Origin: Pseudothermotoga_B sp051235805
GTDB taxonomy: Bacteria > Thermotogota > Thermotogae > Thermotogales > DSM-5069
Length of the DNA: 64,000 nucleotides
Reading direction: 5' to 3'
NCBI RefSeq assembly: GCF_051235805.1
Contig: NZ_JBPNXV010000001.1
Coordinates: forward strand, 1,674,001-1,738,000
Numbering within the stretch: the stretch's first letter is position 1; the number at the start of each line of letters is the position of its first letter. The notes under the pieces are model-generated. The model had not been told where the DNA came from. It was given only the letters and a program-made list of their open reading frames with translations, and searched no databases. The translations under genes and the position numbers were made by a program. Shown piece by piece: positions 8,760 through 17,569 of this stretch.

Positions 8760-10031
8760 GTGATCGACATCAAATTGATACGTGAGAAACCAGAGATGGT
8801 CAAGCAAGCACTTTTGAACAGGAATTACAGCACCAAGATCTTGGACGATGTACTCGAGCTTGATTCAAAGTCTCGTAGTTTGACAAACCAGGTGAACCAG
8901 CTTCGCGCTCAGCGAAATGCCATTTCAAAACAAGTCGCGCAGAAAAAGGCTGCTGGTGAAAAAGACGTTGAACAACTTGTAAGCGAAGGCAAGAAAATAG
9001 GTGAACAGATAGAATCTATAGAATCTCAACTCAAAGAGATACAACAGCAAATCGAAACTATGGTTCTGTTTATCCCAAATATGCCAGATAGCTCTGTTCC
9101 CGTTGGAAAAGATGAGACACAGAACGTTGAGGTGCGTAGATGGGGTGAACCGAGAAGATTCGAATTCCCCCCTCAAGCGCACTGGGATATCGGTCCAGCT
9201 CTGGGATTGATAGATTTCGATCGCGCGGCAAAACTGAGTGGATCAAGGTTCACGGTGATGTACAAAGACTTCGCAAGACTCGAAAGGGCTTTAGTTAATT
9301 TCATGCTCGATTTGCACACAAAGGAACATGGTTACACAGAGGTCTGGGTACCACATTTGGTGAAGAGAAGCACGATGACAACAACAGGACAATTACCGAA
9401 ATTCGAAGAAGAGGCTTACAGAATAGATTCAGATGACCTCTTTTTGATACCAACCGCGGAGGTTCCACTTGTTGCGTTGAGGTCCGATGAAATCCTCGAA
9501 GAAAAAGAATTGCCTCTGCTGTACACCGCCTACACTCCTTGTTATAGAAGAGAGGCGGGAAGCTATGGTAAAGACGTACGTGGTATGATCCGACAACACC
9601 AGTTCGACAAAGTTGAGTTGGTCTGGCTGACGACACCAGAACGTTCTTTTGAAGATCTTGAAAAACTCGTCACGCATGCTGAAGAAGTTTTGAAAAGACT
9701 TGAACTGCCTTACAGGGTAATTCAGCTCTGCACAGGAGATCTTGGTTTTGGAGCAGCCAAAACATACGATTTGGAAGTTTGGCTCCCTTCTTACAACGCT
9801 TACAAAGAGATTTCCTCTTGCAGTAACGACACCGATTTCCAGGCGAGAAGGGGAAATATCAGATACAGAAGAAAAGATGGAAAACTCTCCTTTGTGCACA
9901 CATTGAATGGCTCTGGAGTTGCCATCGGAAGAACCTTGGTTGCAATTGTTGAGAACTATCAAAGAGTAGACGGCAAGATAGATGTACCAAAGGCACTTCA
10001 ACCATATCTTGGCTGCGAGGTGCTTGGTTGA
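8760..10031 (+). CDS. serS: Seryl-tRNA synthetase
   Basis: Class II synthetase of 423 residues. The N-terminal long antiparallel coiled coil (about 30-100) that grips the tRNA-Ser variable arm is seen, then motif 2 (YTPCYRREAGSYGKDVRGMIRQHQF) and motif 3 (NGSGVAIGRTLVAIVENYQ). Length is typical. It starts with GTG at 8760 after GAGGAG. It shares the transcriptional run with rRNA modification genes. Confidence 0.97.
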   Translation: MIDIKLIREKPEMVKQALLNRNYSTKILDDVLELDSKSRSLTNQVNQLRAQRNAISKQVAQKKAAGEKDVEQLVSEGKKIGEQIESIESQLKEIQQQIETMVLFIPNMPDSSVPVGKDETQNVEVRRWGEPRRFEFPPQAHWDIGPALGLIDFDRAAKLSGSRFTVMYKDFARLERALVNFMLDLHTKEHGYTEVWVPHLVKRSTMTTTGQLPKFEEEAYRIDSDDLFLIPTAEVPLVALRSDEILEEKELPLLYTAYTPCYRREAGSYGKDVRGMIRQHQFDKVELVWLTTPERSFEDLEKLVTHAEEVLKRLELPYRVIQLCTGDLGFGAAKTYDLEVWLPSYNAYKEISSCSNDTDFQARRGNIRYRRKDGKLSFVHTLNGSGVAIGRTLVAIVENYQRVDGKIDVPKALQPYLGCEVLG

Positions 10032-10706
10032 TTGCCGCATCTCTTCTATGGCAAACCAGCTGGTGAGTCTGTTGAACTCGATGAACACGAGACACACCAT
10101 CTGAAGGTTGTGAGAGCGATAGTTGGGCAACAGCTTTTGATAACCGATGGAGATGGTAATTTATACGAATGCGAATTGATTGAAGTGGGTAAGAATCGAT
10201 CCCGAGCGACCATCAAACAGTCTAAACTGATAGAACGCAGAGAAGAAGATGTCATTCTGTGTGTTGCTTCAGAGAACTGGGATAGGCTCCGCCTTCTGGT
10301 AGAAAAGGCAGTTGAGATAGGTGTTGACAAAGTAGTGGTGTACAAATCACGTCGAAGTAGATCTTACTTGCAGAAAGAGGACAAACTCAAATTGGTCATA
10401 AGAGATTCAGCCAAACAGGCGGCAAGGTACCTTTTCCCGCAACTTGAAATTCGAGAAAGCCTTGATTTCTTAGACGAAGAATTTCGCACCATAGTACTCC
10501 ATCAAAGCGGTAGACCGGCAGTGATCGGAGATTTCGCGGGAAAGATCAGAATTGTTGTAGGACCAGAAGGAGATTTCACAGAAGAAGAAATCGAGCTTCT
10601 CAAAAAGCGTGGGGAGTTTCTCAGCCTTGGGAGGAAGATCTTGAGATTTGAAACAGCTGCCATCATTGTGGCTGGAATGGCAACTTTCTTGAATCTCAAA
10701 ATATGA
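10032..10706 (+). CDS. rsmE: 16S rRNA (uracil-N3) methyltransferase RsmE
   Basis: SPOUT methyltransferase of 224 residues that modifies U1498 (E. coli numbering). It has the N-terminal PUA-like part (MPHLFYGK ... HHLKVVRAIVGQQLLITDGDG) and the trefoil-knot motifs RIVVGPEGDFTEEEIELL and LSLGRKILRFETAAI. It starts with TTG directly after the serS stop (no gap), with GAGGTG about 9 bases upstream inside serS. Confidence 0.94.
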   Translation: MPHLFYGKPAGESVELDEHETHHLKVVRAIVGQQLLITDGDGNLYECELIEVGKNRSRATIKQSKLIERREEDVILCVASENWDRLRLLVEKAVEIGVDKVVVYKSRRSRSYLQKEDKLKLVIRDSAKQAARYLFPQLEIRESLDFLDEEFRTIVLHQSGRPAVIGDFAGKIRIVVGPEGDFTEEEIELLKKRGEFLSLGRKILRFETAAIIVAGMATFLNLKI

Positions 10707-10720
10707 AAGGGGGCCATCCG

Positions 10721-11107
10721 ATGAGAAAGGGCGAGAAAATTCTTTCCTTTGTGAAACTCGAAAAAGAAATCGAAAGTGCCTACCGTGAGAAATTGTCTAG
10801 CGCTAAGAGGCCAGAAGAGACAGGAGACATCTTCATCGAATTCGCAATCGGTCTTTTGAGCAAGGTCAATCCCCAAATCACTCGCAATTATATCGATCAA
10901 ATCTACTTCGATCCAGAGTCGGAAAACGGCTTTCGCCTTTCGACCTCTCTTGAAAAGATCTTGGGTGAAGAAGTTCTCAAAAAGAGCGACCTCACCGCAA
11001 TCCTGAAGAGGATGGCTTTGAATGCTGCACACCGCAGAAAGACATTGATCTCAGACAACGAAAGAACCAACATGTTCCGAATGCAGGAAAGACCTGATCA
11101 GCGTTGA
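10721..11107 (+). CDS. Conserved-looking hypothetical protein, alpha-helical
   Basis: Protein of 128 residues that I do not recognise. Sequence is charged and predicted helical, without signal peptide or membrane segment. It contains segments such as IEFAIGLLSKVNPQITRNYIDQI and a basic C-terminus. ATG 10721 is preferred over 10703 because AAAGGGGG lies at 10706-10713. It is the last gene of the run that starts at 2269. Its stop overlaps the convergent MFS gene by 10 bases, and I see no terminator between them. Confidence 0.65.
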   Translation: MRKGEKILSFVKLEKEIESAYREKLSSAKRPEETGDIFIEFAIGLLSKVNPQITRNYIDQIYFDPESENGFRLSTSLEKILGEEVLKKSDLTAILKRMALNAAHRRKTLISDNERTNMFRMQERPDQR

Positions 11108-12300
11108 CAGTACACCCATGTTAGAAGACCACCGAAGAGCATTGCTACACCCATGAAAACAAACATGAACACAAAGGAGATTTCTGCAAGAGAACCAGCA
11201 ACGATTGGCCCAAATAGGCTCCCAAAAGAACGGGCGGAGGTGAGCAAACCAAGAAACTCCGCCCGTCTGTTTTCTGGGACATTCTGCGAAACGTAGTTTG
11301 TAGCACCGTTTATGAAAGCACCAAAACCCATGCCAGAGACTGCATACGCCATTAGAACGACTCTGTAATCTCCCGATACTGCGAAAAGCATAGAACCAAA
11401 TCCCGATAGGAGCATACCAGAAACAGCAACCATCTTTGCAGAGATCTTTCCAACAAGCCAACCGAAGATTATGTGCGATGGAATTTGCAAGAACGGATTC
11501 GCAGATGCCAGTAAGACCGTTTGCCCTCTGGTCAATCCAACGTTTTCGGTGAGATATACAGCTATTAGGGCAAAGGTACCACCAATTCCAAACTGTCTCA
11601 AGAAAGAACCAAGGTACATAGCCCAGAGATTGTTCTTTTTCAAAATCTTTTTTGCGGTAAGAGCAGAGAAGATCCTCTGCAAATTCGTTCGAACTATCTC
11701 GTATCTCTTGTGCTCAATATCAGGTGCCAGAAAAACGAAAAGAATCACCAGAAGGGACAAAAGATACAGACTGCTCATCGCCCAACTAACACTAAGAACA
11801 TTCAACAGAGGAGAGAGTAGAATTCGACCTAAGCCCAGACCAAGAGAGTTGAAGACGTTCATCTGAGTAAGCGCGAGATAGGTCTTTCTTGGAGAAGAAT
11901 CTATGAGCATAGCGGTGCAAACTGGTTCGAACACTGACGAGAGAAATGTGAAAACTGCTCCGATTAAAAAGAAATGATAGGATCTTCTAGCAAGTGGATA
12001 CAGCGGCAAGAGCACTGCCGAAATACTCAACAAGATCAAGAGAAGTTTTTTCCTGCTTTTGAGTTCATCACTCAGAGCACCCCAAAAAGGTGATGCTATA
12101 GTTCCAACACCGCTGTTCAACGTGGAAAGAAAACCAATTGAGAAAAGCGGTATAGAAAGCTCTCTCATTCGAAACTGTAGCAACATATCATAATTGATCA
12201 CAGTGAAATTCCTGAAAAACGATGCTGTCAAAAGGCTGAGATTATTCCCACTCGATCGTTGCCGGGGGTTTTGTGCTGATATCGTAGACCACTCTCCCAA
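11098..12300 (-). CDS. Major facilitator superfamily transporter
   Basis: About 380-400 residues with 11-12 hydrophobic segments. The MFS A-motif-like loop GALSDELKSRKK follows TM2, and a second LVGKISAK loop lies in the C-terminal half. The substrate cannot be inferred; the closest general type is drug/sugar efflux. The start is uncertain. TTG at 12300 overlaps guaA by 59 bases and is preceded only by a weak AAGGG. TTG at 12231 would begin just before TM1 (TASFFRNFTV) but has no SD. It is last in the EamA-kal-kce-guaA run, so co-transcription is likely. Confidence 0.8.
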   Translation of the reverse strand: MGEWSTISAQNPRQRSSGNNLSLLTASFFRNFTVINYDMLLQFRMRELSIPLFSIGFLSTLNSGVGTIASPFWGALSDELKSRKKLLLILLSISAVLLPLYPLARRSYHFFLIGAVFTFLSSVFEPVCTAMLIDSSPRKTYLALTQMNVFNSLGLGLGRILLSPLLNVLSVSWAMSSLYLLSLLVILFVFLAPDIEHKRYEIVRTNLQRIFSALTAKKILKKNNLWAMYLGSFLRQFGIGGTFALIAVYLTENVGLTRGQTVLLASANPFLQIPSHIIFGWLVGKISAKMVAVSGMLLSGFGSMLFAVSGDYRVVLMAYAVSGMGFGAFINGATNYVSQNVPENRRAEFLGLLTSARSFGSLFGPIVAGSLAEISFVFMFVFMGVAMLFGGLLTWVYCQR

Positions 12301-13756
12301 TACCCTTAACGTTGTTCAAGATTCTGTGTGCAGCAAGATCAAGCACTTCAAAAGGAAGCCTTGACCAATCTGCGGTCATACCCTCAACGCTGTCAACACA
12401 CCTGAGAGCCAAGACATACTCATATGCCCTGTTGTCTCCACGCACTCCAACAGAACGAACTGGCAAAAGGACTGCAAAAGCTTGCCAAGTTTTTTCGTAC
12501 CAGCCAGTTTCTTTCAGAACCTCTATGAAAACGCTGTCTGCCTCTTTGAGAATCTCCAACTTTTCTTCTGTTATCTCGCCGAGTATCCTCACCCCCAAAC
12601 CAGGACCGGGGAAAGGTTGACGATTTATGATCGAGCGAGGGATACCCAGCATTTCCCCCACCACTCTTACTTCGTCTTTAAAAAGATTTCTCAGAGGTTC
12701 GACGATCTCAAGATTCATCTGTCGAGGTAGACCGCCGACGTTGTGATGGCTCTTGATCGCAGCTGTTTTCTTACCTGATCGAGCGCTTTCTATGACATCT
12801 GAGTAGATAGTCCCCTGAACCAAATGGGTTGCACCGTACTCTTGAGCCTGTTTTTCAAAGACTCTTATGAACTGTTCGCCGATTATCTTTCTCTTTCTTT
12901 CAGGGTCTGTTACACCCTCGAGTTTCTCAAGAAAAAGTTTTCTTGCATCGATTTTGATGAGATTCAAACCGAGCATTTCCCTGAAAACTCTGGGAACGTC
13001 ATTTTCCTCGTTCTTTCTCAAAAGTCCATGATCGACAAAGACATTCAAAAGGTTGTCTCCAATGGCTCTGTGAACAAGCACAGATGCAACAGAGGAATCT
13101 ACACCACCAGAAAGAGCGGCAATAACCCTCTTACCAGCCAATATTTTTTTGAGCTCTTCCACCTTTTGTTTGAGGAAATCTTCCAAATTCCAATCAGGTG
13201 TGAGTCCACAGATCTTAGAAAGAAAGTTTTCCAGGATCTCTCTACCATGATTTGTGTGGCGCACCTCTGGATGAAACTGTAAGAGCCAGAATCTTTTCCC
13301 ATCTGTTGCAGAAGCGATGATTCCATCTTTGGAAAGTGCGGTGACTTTGAATCCCTTTGGCAGAGTTTTGACATGATCACCATGGCTCATCCAGACAATC
13401 AGTTCTTTTTCCAATCCAAAGAATATTTCATCGTGTTGCAGTATCGCTATTTGAGTTCTTCCGTACTCAGCTACCTTTCCGGGCTCAACCTCTCCGCCAT
13501 AGGTGTGACAGATCAATTGCATACCATAGCATATGCCGAGTACCTTACCGGTGTAGTCATCAAACCACACAGGCAATCTTGGTGCATCTTCTTCATAAAC
13601 ACTCGCAGGACCTCCAGAAAGAACTACAGCACCAACATCTGAAAGATCAACCATCTCATCGAACTGCACTACCTGACTGTAATAACCCAATTCTCTGACA
13701 ACCCTTGCAATGAGCTGAGTATACTGTGAACCATAATCGACGACGATAACTTTCAT
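12242..13756 (-). CDS. guaA: GMP synthase (glutamine-hydrolysing)
   Basis: Converts XMP to GMP using glutamine and ATP. The 504-residue protein has the class I amidotransferase domain (DYGSQYTQLIARVVRELG, nucleophile in GICYGMQ, FHPEVRHT), the ATP-pyrophosphatase P-loop SGGVDSSVASVL, and the dimerisation C-terminus ending TIEWE. ATG 13756 is preferred because GAGGTGA is 8 bases upstream. GTG 13768 would add four residues and would itself overlap the kce stop. A purine gene between lysine-fermentation genes and an MFS exporter is an unusual neighbourhood. Confidence 0.96.
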   Translation of the reverse strand: MKVIVVDYGSQYTQLIARVVRELGYYSQVVQFDEMVDLSDVGAVVLSGGPASVYEEDAPRLPVWFDDYTGKVLGICYGMQLICHTYGGEVEPGKVAEYGRTQIAILQHDEIFFGLEKELIVWMSHGDHVKTLPKGFKVTALSKDGIIASATDGKRFWLLQFHPEVRHTNHGREILENFLSKICGLTPDWNLEDFLKQKVEELKKILAGKRVIAALSGGVDSSVASVLVHRAIGDNLLNVFVDHGLLRKNEENDVPRVFREMLGLNLIKIDARKLFLEKLEGVTDPERKRKIIGEQFIRVFEKQAQEYGATHLVQGTIYSDVIESARSGKKTAAIKSHHNVGGLPRQMNLEIVEPLRNLFKDEVRVVGEMLGIPRSIINRQPFPGPGLGVRILGEITEEKLEILKEADSVFIEVLKETGWYEKTWQAFAVLLPVRSVGVRGDNRAYEYVLALRCVDSVEGMTADWSRLPFEVLDLAAHRILNNVKGIGRVVYDISTKPPATIEWE

Positions 13757-13764
13757 CTCTTTAC

Positions 13765-14580
13765 TCACCTCAGTTTGAGTATTTCTCTTGCCTCGTCTGG
13801 TGTTGCAACCTGTCTGTGAAGTTCTCTTGCGATTCTAACAACCTTTTCAACCAGCTCTGCGTTTGACTTGGCAAGAACTCCTTTGGATATGTATATGTTG
13901 TCCTCCATACCCACTCTCACATGTCCACCCATGGCTATTGCCATTGCAGCCATCGGAAATTCATTCCTACCGATTCCTGCGACCGACCACGTAGCACCCT
14001 GAGGCAATGAATCAACCATTGTCACAAGATTTCGTGCATTTGCGGCTATTCCGCCTGGTACACCCATCACGAAGTCAAAGTGCAGATGTCCCTCGATCAA
14101 ACCTTTCTTAACAAGATAAAGCGCATTGTTTATGTGACCCAAATCGAAACATTCAAATTCAGGCATGATCTGTCTTTCTTTCATTTCGGCAGCAAATCTT
14201 TCGATCATCGGCATGCTGTTCATGAAAACATCGTTGCCAAAGTTCACCGTACCAGTTGTGAGGGTAGCCATATCTGGCTGAGCTTGTAAAGACTGCAATC
14301 TCTCTTCTGGACTCATCCACACAGCCCCACCTGTGGAGACTTGAACAATCATACCAGGACATCTTTCTCGTATCATCTTCACAACCTTCGTAAAAACACC
14401 AGCATCTTGGGTAGGTCTTCCTTGTTCATCTCTTACGTGCAGATGAACAATACTTGCACCTGCGACATATGACTCATAAGTTTGTTGTACTATCTCTTCG
14501 GGTGTCAAGGGGATATAAGGAGTATCATTCTTCGTGACTTCGGCTCCACAAACTGCAACCGTTATGATGAGTTTATCCAT
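13765..14580 (-). CDS. kce: 3-keto-5-aminohexanoate cleavage enzyme (BKACE family)
   Basis: Zinc enzyme of 271 residues. In lysine fermentation it condenses 3-keto-5-aminohexanoate with acetyl-CoA to give 3-aminobutyryl-CoA and acetoacetate. The metal ligands of the family are visible at expected positions: Glu14 (CGAE), His46 and His48 (VHLHVRD), with a later Glu in VGMEDN. STGG and TTGTVNFGND substrate-loop motifs are present. Because kal is immediately upstream and overlapping, Kce is the best choice among BKACE activities. The other lysine-fermentation genes (kamA, kamDE, kdd) are not in this window. Confidence 0.88.
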   Translation of the reverse strand: MDKLIITVAVCGAEVTKNDTPYIPLTPEEIVQQTYESYVAGASIVHLHVRDEQGRPTQDAGVFTKVVKMIRERCPGMIVQVSTGGAVWMSPEERLQSLQAQPDMATLTTGTVNFGNDVFMNSMPMIERFAAEMKERQIMPEFECFDLGHINNALYLVKKGLIEGHLHFDFVMGVPGGIAANARNLVTMVDSLPQGATWSVAGIGRNEFPMAAMAIAMGGHVRVGMEDNIYISKGVLAKSNAELVEKVVRIARELHRQVATPDEAREILKLR

Positions 14581-14971
14581 CTTTTCTCACCTTCCTTTGT
14601 CTCTCCTTTGGCACAACACATGTTCCACTTGCCTTTGCGACCAAAAGTGGAGGGTCTAAGACTTCACATGCCGATTCATGTCCAGGTATATTCGCGTTGG
14701 TTATCACTTTGTAGACTTCAAATTTCATTCTTCTCGAAGTATTTCCAACTTCAACGATCTCTCCATGAACTTCGAGATAATCTCCCGCATAGACAGGTTT
14801 TACGAACTCAACTGAATCGTAGGCTCTAAAAAGCCCTTCATCGCCATCATGCCTGATCAAAAGTTCTGTGGCAACATCGCCAATCAATTGAAGTAGCCGA
14901 GCTCCATCTACAAGACCACCTGCATAGTGTGCGTCTTGCTGGCTCATTCTAACCCTTAGAAAGGCTTTCAC
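14573..14971 (-). CDS. kal: 3-aminobutyryl-CoA ammonia-lyase
   Basis: Hotdog-fold protein of 132 residues. It removes ammonia from L-3-aminobutyryl-CoA to give crotonyl-CoA, the step after Kce. Characteristic segments are RVRMSQQDAHYAGGLVDGA, GDVATELLIRHDGDEGLF and VYAGDYLEVHGEIVEVGNTSRRM. It starts with GTG at 14971 after GGGGGAG. It overlaps kce by 8 bases and the upstream EamA gene by 23, so these genes are translationally coupled. Confidence 0.87.
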   Translation of the reverse strand: MKAFLRVRMSQQDAHYAGGLVDGARLLQLIGDVATELLIRHDGDEGLFRAYDSVEFVKPVYAGDYLEVHGEIVEVGNTSRRMKFEVYKVITNANIPGHESACEVLDPPLLVAKASGTCVVPKERQRKVRKDG

Positions 14972-15812
14972 TTTCTCTCCCCCTTTCCTCTCTGTTGAAA
15001 AGCCACAATCCTAAGAGTACCAAGATCCCCCCAAGAACTGTGTAAAGATTCGGCAGGTTTTTCAAAAGAAGTGCTTCAGCTACGCTCGTGACAACGGGTA
15101 TGAAATAGATCGTGTTCGTTGTATAACGTGCTCCAACACGCATAATTCCCAAGTTCCAAAAGACATATGCCAACCCAGAGCAGATTATCCCAAGGTACAG
15201 AAGCGATATGATAACGGGCAAGGTCAGGGTGATTTGTGGTCTTTCTTCAAAAACTGCAAAAGGAATGAGTGTTAGAACACCCCACACAGTTATATTCATC
15301 ACACCTGTTAACGAATCGGGTTCAGGCATCTTTTCAACATGATAGGTGTAGAAGACCCACGCAAAAGCTGCTCCTAAGAGCATCAGATCACCTTTCAAGC
15401 TCATCTTGAGAACGAATCTACCGTTCAGAATAACGATTGCAACTCCAAAGAATGCTATGATCGAGGCGAGGTATTCCATCACAGTCGTTCTCTTCTTTTG
15501 AACCACATGGGAAAAAAGTGTGTACAAAATGGGCGCGCTTGAGACTATCAACGAAGCATTCGTAGGATATGTGTAGACCAAACCTGAGTTTTCGAAGAAA
15601 AAGTACATCGTTACGCCCCAAAAACCAGCAAAGAAGGTGTGCCAGTTGTTCAATCTTGGCAGTTTCCTGGTGGTAAGCATCAACGCAACAGAAGCAATAA
15701 GAAATCTAATCAGAGCAGCTGTTATCGGTGGAATTGACAACACAACAACCCTTGTTGCAACAAACGAAACGCCCCAGAATAGAACTACCAACCAGACCAA
15801 GAGTCTATACAA
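14949..15812 (-). CDS. EamA/DMT-family transporter
   Basis: Integral membrane protein of 287 residues with about ten hydrophobic segments in two EamA repeats (LVVLFWGVSFVATRVVVLSI and the repeat from LLGAAFAWVFYTYHV). It is likely to move small metabolites such as amino acids or their derivatives. First gene of the run with kal and kce, so a substrate or product of lysine fermentation is a reasonable guess. It starts with TTG 15812 after GGGAGGGAAGG. Confidence 0.82.
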   Translation of the reverse strand: MYRLLVWLVVLFWGVSFVATRVVVLSIPPITAALIRFLIASVALMLTTRKLPRLNNWHTFFAGFWGVTMYFFFENSGLVYTYPTNASLIVSSAPILYTLFSHVVQKKRTTVMEYLASIIAFFGVAIVILNGRFVLKMSLKGDLMLLGAAFAWVFYTYHVEKMPEPDSLTGVMNITVWGVLTLIPFAVFEERPQITLTLPVIISLLYLGIICSGLAYVFWNLGIMRVGARYTTNTIYFIPVVTSVAEALLLKNLPNLYTVLGGILVLLGLWLFNREERGRESESLSKG

Positions 15813-15888
15813 AACCTTCCCTCCCGGCAGAGAAGTTCGTTTCCTGAATATTTTACCGTAAATCGCAGCAAAGAATCTCTAAGATGAG

Positions 15889-15917
15889 TTGACATTATAC
15901 AAAATATTCTACTGTAA
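15889..15917 (+). promoter_or_regulatory. Candidate promoter for the DUF342 gene
   Basis: A perfect TTGACA lies at 15889-15894, with AT-rich -10 candidates downstream (TACTGT at 15910-15915 with 15-bp spacing, or TGTAAA at 15913-15918 with 18-bp spacing). It sits in the 127-base gap between the divergent EamA gene and the start at 15940. Confidence 0.4.
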
Positions 15918-15939
15918 AATAACAACGGGGGGGAAAGCA

Positions 15940-17565
15940 TTGAGCAAGCTAATAGCAAATTCCATTGAAGAACTTCTTGCGATCTTGGAAAAGAACTATG
16001 GTTCTGATTGGTACAACAAGGTGACGATTCAAATAACACAAACACGTGAGCACATAGAGGCTAATGTGAAGCCTATACAAGCTGTAGAACCGAAAACTTC
16101 GGAGGAAATAACTTCAGTAGAAATCAAACCTATCTCCGTGCCAGAACTGGGTGAGTTGGGGAGTCAACATGCACAACCTGTTGTTCAAGTGAATATCTCA
16201 GAAGACAAGATGACTGCGACTGTTTTCATAATTCCTGGGTTTACAAAGGTCTTACCAACCGTTGAAGAAATAAAGCAGGCTCTGGCACAGGCAAAGGTTG
16301 TCTACGGCATAGACGAAGAGGCGATCGAAAAGATCGTCAAGGAACAAAAGCTCTTTTTGGAGGTACCCGTCGCCTTCGGAAAGAAGCCAGTCCCATCGAT
16401 CGATGCATCGATTGAATTTCTTTTCCCCGTTACCGGCTTTATCATTGAAAAACCAGTCGAAGATGAGAGATTCGATCCTGCATCATTTTACAAAATCTTC
16501 ACTTGCAAGAGCGGCGATGTACTCGCAGTTAAGAAAGAACCAGTATATGGACAAGACGGAGTGACAGTCACGGGTGAGATGGTGAGAATCGAAAGACCAA
16601 AGGATGTAAATCTGGCAAGTTTCATCGGTGAAAATGTAACTCTGTCGGCAGATCATACTAAGATTCTTGCCAGTTGTGATGGACAACCTTATGTGAAAAA
16701 CTCAAAGATAAATGTGAGAAATGTGCTTGTCATTGACAACGATCTTGGCTATAACACGGGAAACATCGACTTCAATGCGAGTGTAGTCATACGCGGCAAC
16801 GCCGAGGGACCTTTCAAGATCAATGCGAAGGGCGATGTATTGATACAGGGTGTGCTGGGGGAAGTACAGGTGAACTGTTCTGGATCGCTGATGGTTCAGG
16901 GTGGAGTTTTTGCAAGAGGCAAAGGTGTGATAAAGGTCGAGAAGGATTTCACTGCAAAGTTCTTGAACGAAGCACAGGTTTTCTGCAGGGGAAATCTTTT
17001 GATAGAAGATTACATCATGAACAGTACTGTGGTTTGCGATGGAGATGTGAAGGTATTTGGCAAGGGAGTGATAGTTGGCGGCGTGGTGAAAGCTTCTGGG
17101 AATATCGAAGCCAGCGAGATCGGGTGCAACACGGGCATTCGCACCGAGGTGTCAGCTGGCGTGGACTACGAGCATCAAGCAAGATACATTCAGCTTCAGA
17201 GTAGCTTGCTGGAAATCATGAAACAGATAAACAAACTCTCGACTGCTGAAGAGTCTTTCAGAAAGCAATTACTCCAGACAAAGGATTTGAACAAAAGAGA
17301 ATCTATCAGAACAATTATGCAAAAGATTCAGACTGTCAAATTTGCCTTTGAAAAACAGCTGCACAAAGTCCGCAATGCATTGAACATTTTGAAAGTGAGC
17401 GTCAACACAGAGAAAGTCAAACTTGGAGCAACGATCAAAGTCAGGAGGATCTGTCATCCAAATGTGCGCATAGGTATTGGTATCGTATCGGAGCTTATTA
17501 AAGATCAAGTTGGACCATCTCAGTTCTCTTTGGATAGAAAGACAGGCAAGATTGTGCCTAAATGA
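15940..17565 (+). CDS. FapA/DUF342 family polymer-like beta-helix protein
   Basis: Protein of 541 residues. The middle holds the DUF342/FapA signature: GFIIEKPVEDERFDPASFYK, GDVLAVKKEPVYGQDG and a right-handed beta-helix of polar repeats (GNAEGPFKINAKGDVLIQG ... GDVKVFGKGVIVGG). A C-terminal coiled coil (about 430-500) follows. The N-terminal 50 residues resemble the Jag-N/FapA_N-type small domain. The molecular role of FapA proteins is unclear; roles in envelope or signalling are suggested. The start is TTG 15940 with GGGGGGGAAA directly upstream. Convergent with the sensor HD-GYP gene, only 4 bases apart. Confidence 0.82.
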   Translation: MSKLIANSIEELLAILEKNYGSDWYNKVTIQITQTREHIEANVKPIQAVEPKTSEEITSVEIKPISVPELGELGSQHAQPVVQVNISEDKMTATVFIIPGFTKVLPTVEEIKQALAQAKVVYGIDEEAIEKIVKEQKLFLEVPVAFGKKPVPSIDASIEFLFPVTGFIIEKPVEDERFDPASFYKIFTCKSGDVLAVKKEPVYGQDGVTVTGEMVRIERPKDVNLASFIGENVTLSADHTKILASCDGQPYVKNSKINVRNVLVIDNDLGYNTGNIDFNASVVIRGNAEGPFKINAKGDVLIQGVLGEVQVNCSGSLMVQGGVFARGKGVIKVEKDFTAKFLNEAQVFCRGNLLIEDYIMNSTVVCDGDVKVFGKGVIVGGVVKASGNIEASEIGCNTGIRTEVSAGVDYEHQARYIQLQSSLLEIMKQINKLSTAEESFRKQLLQTKDLNKRESIRTIMQKIQTVKFAFEKQLHKVRNALNILKVSVNTEKVKLGATIKVRRICHPNVRIGIGIVSELIKDQVGPSQFSLDRKTGKIVPK

Positions 17566-17569
17566 TTTC

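Noticed and set aside
9429..10130. 233-codon antisense frame over serS
   Set aside because: Low-quality composition, no ribosome site, fully inside a certain gene on the other strand.
10721..12300. Frameshift linking the hypothetical gene and the MFS gene
   Set aside because: They are convergent and on opposite strands; the overlap is only 10 bases of the two stops.
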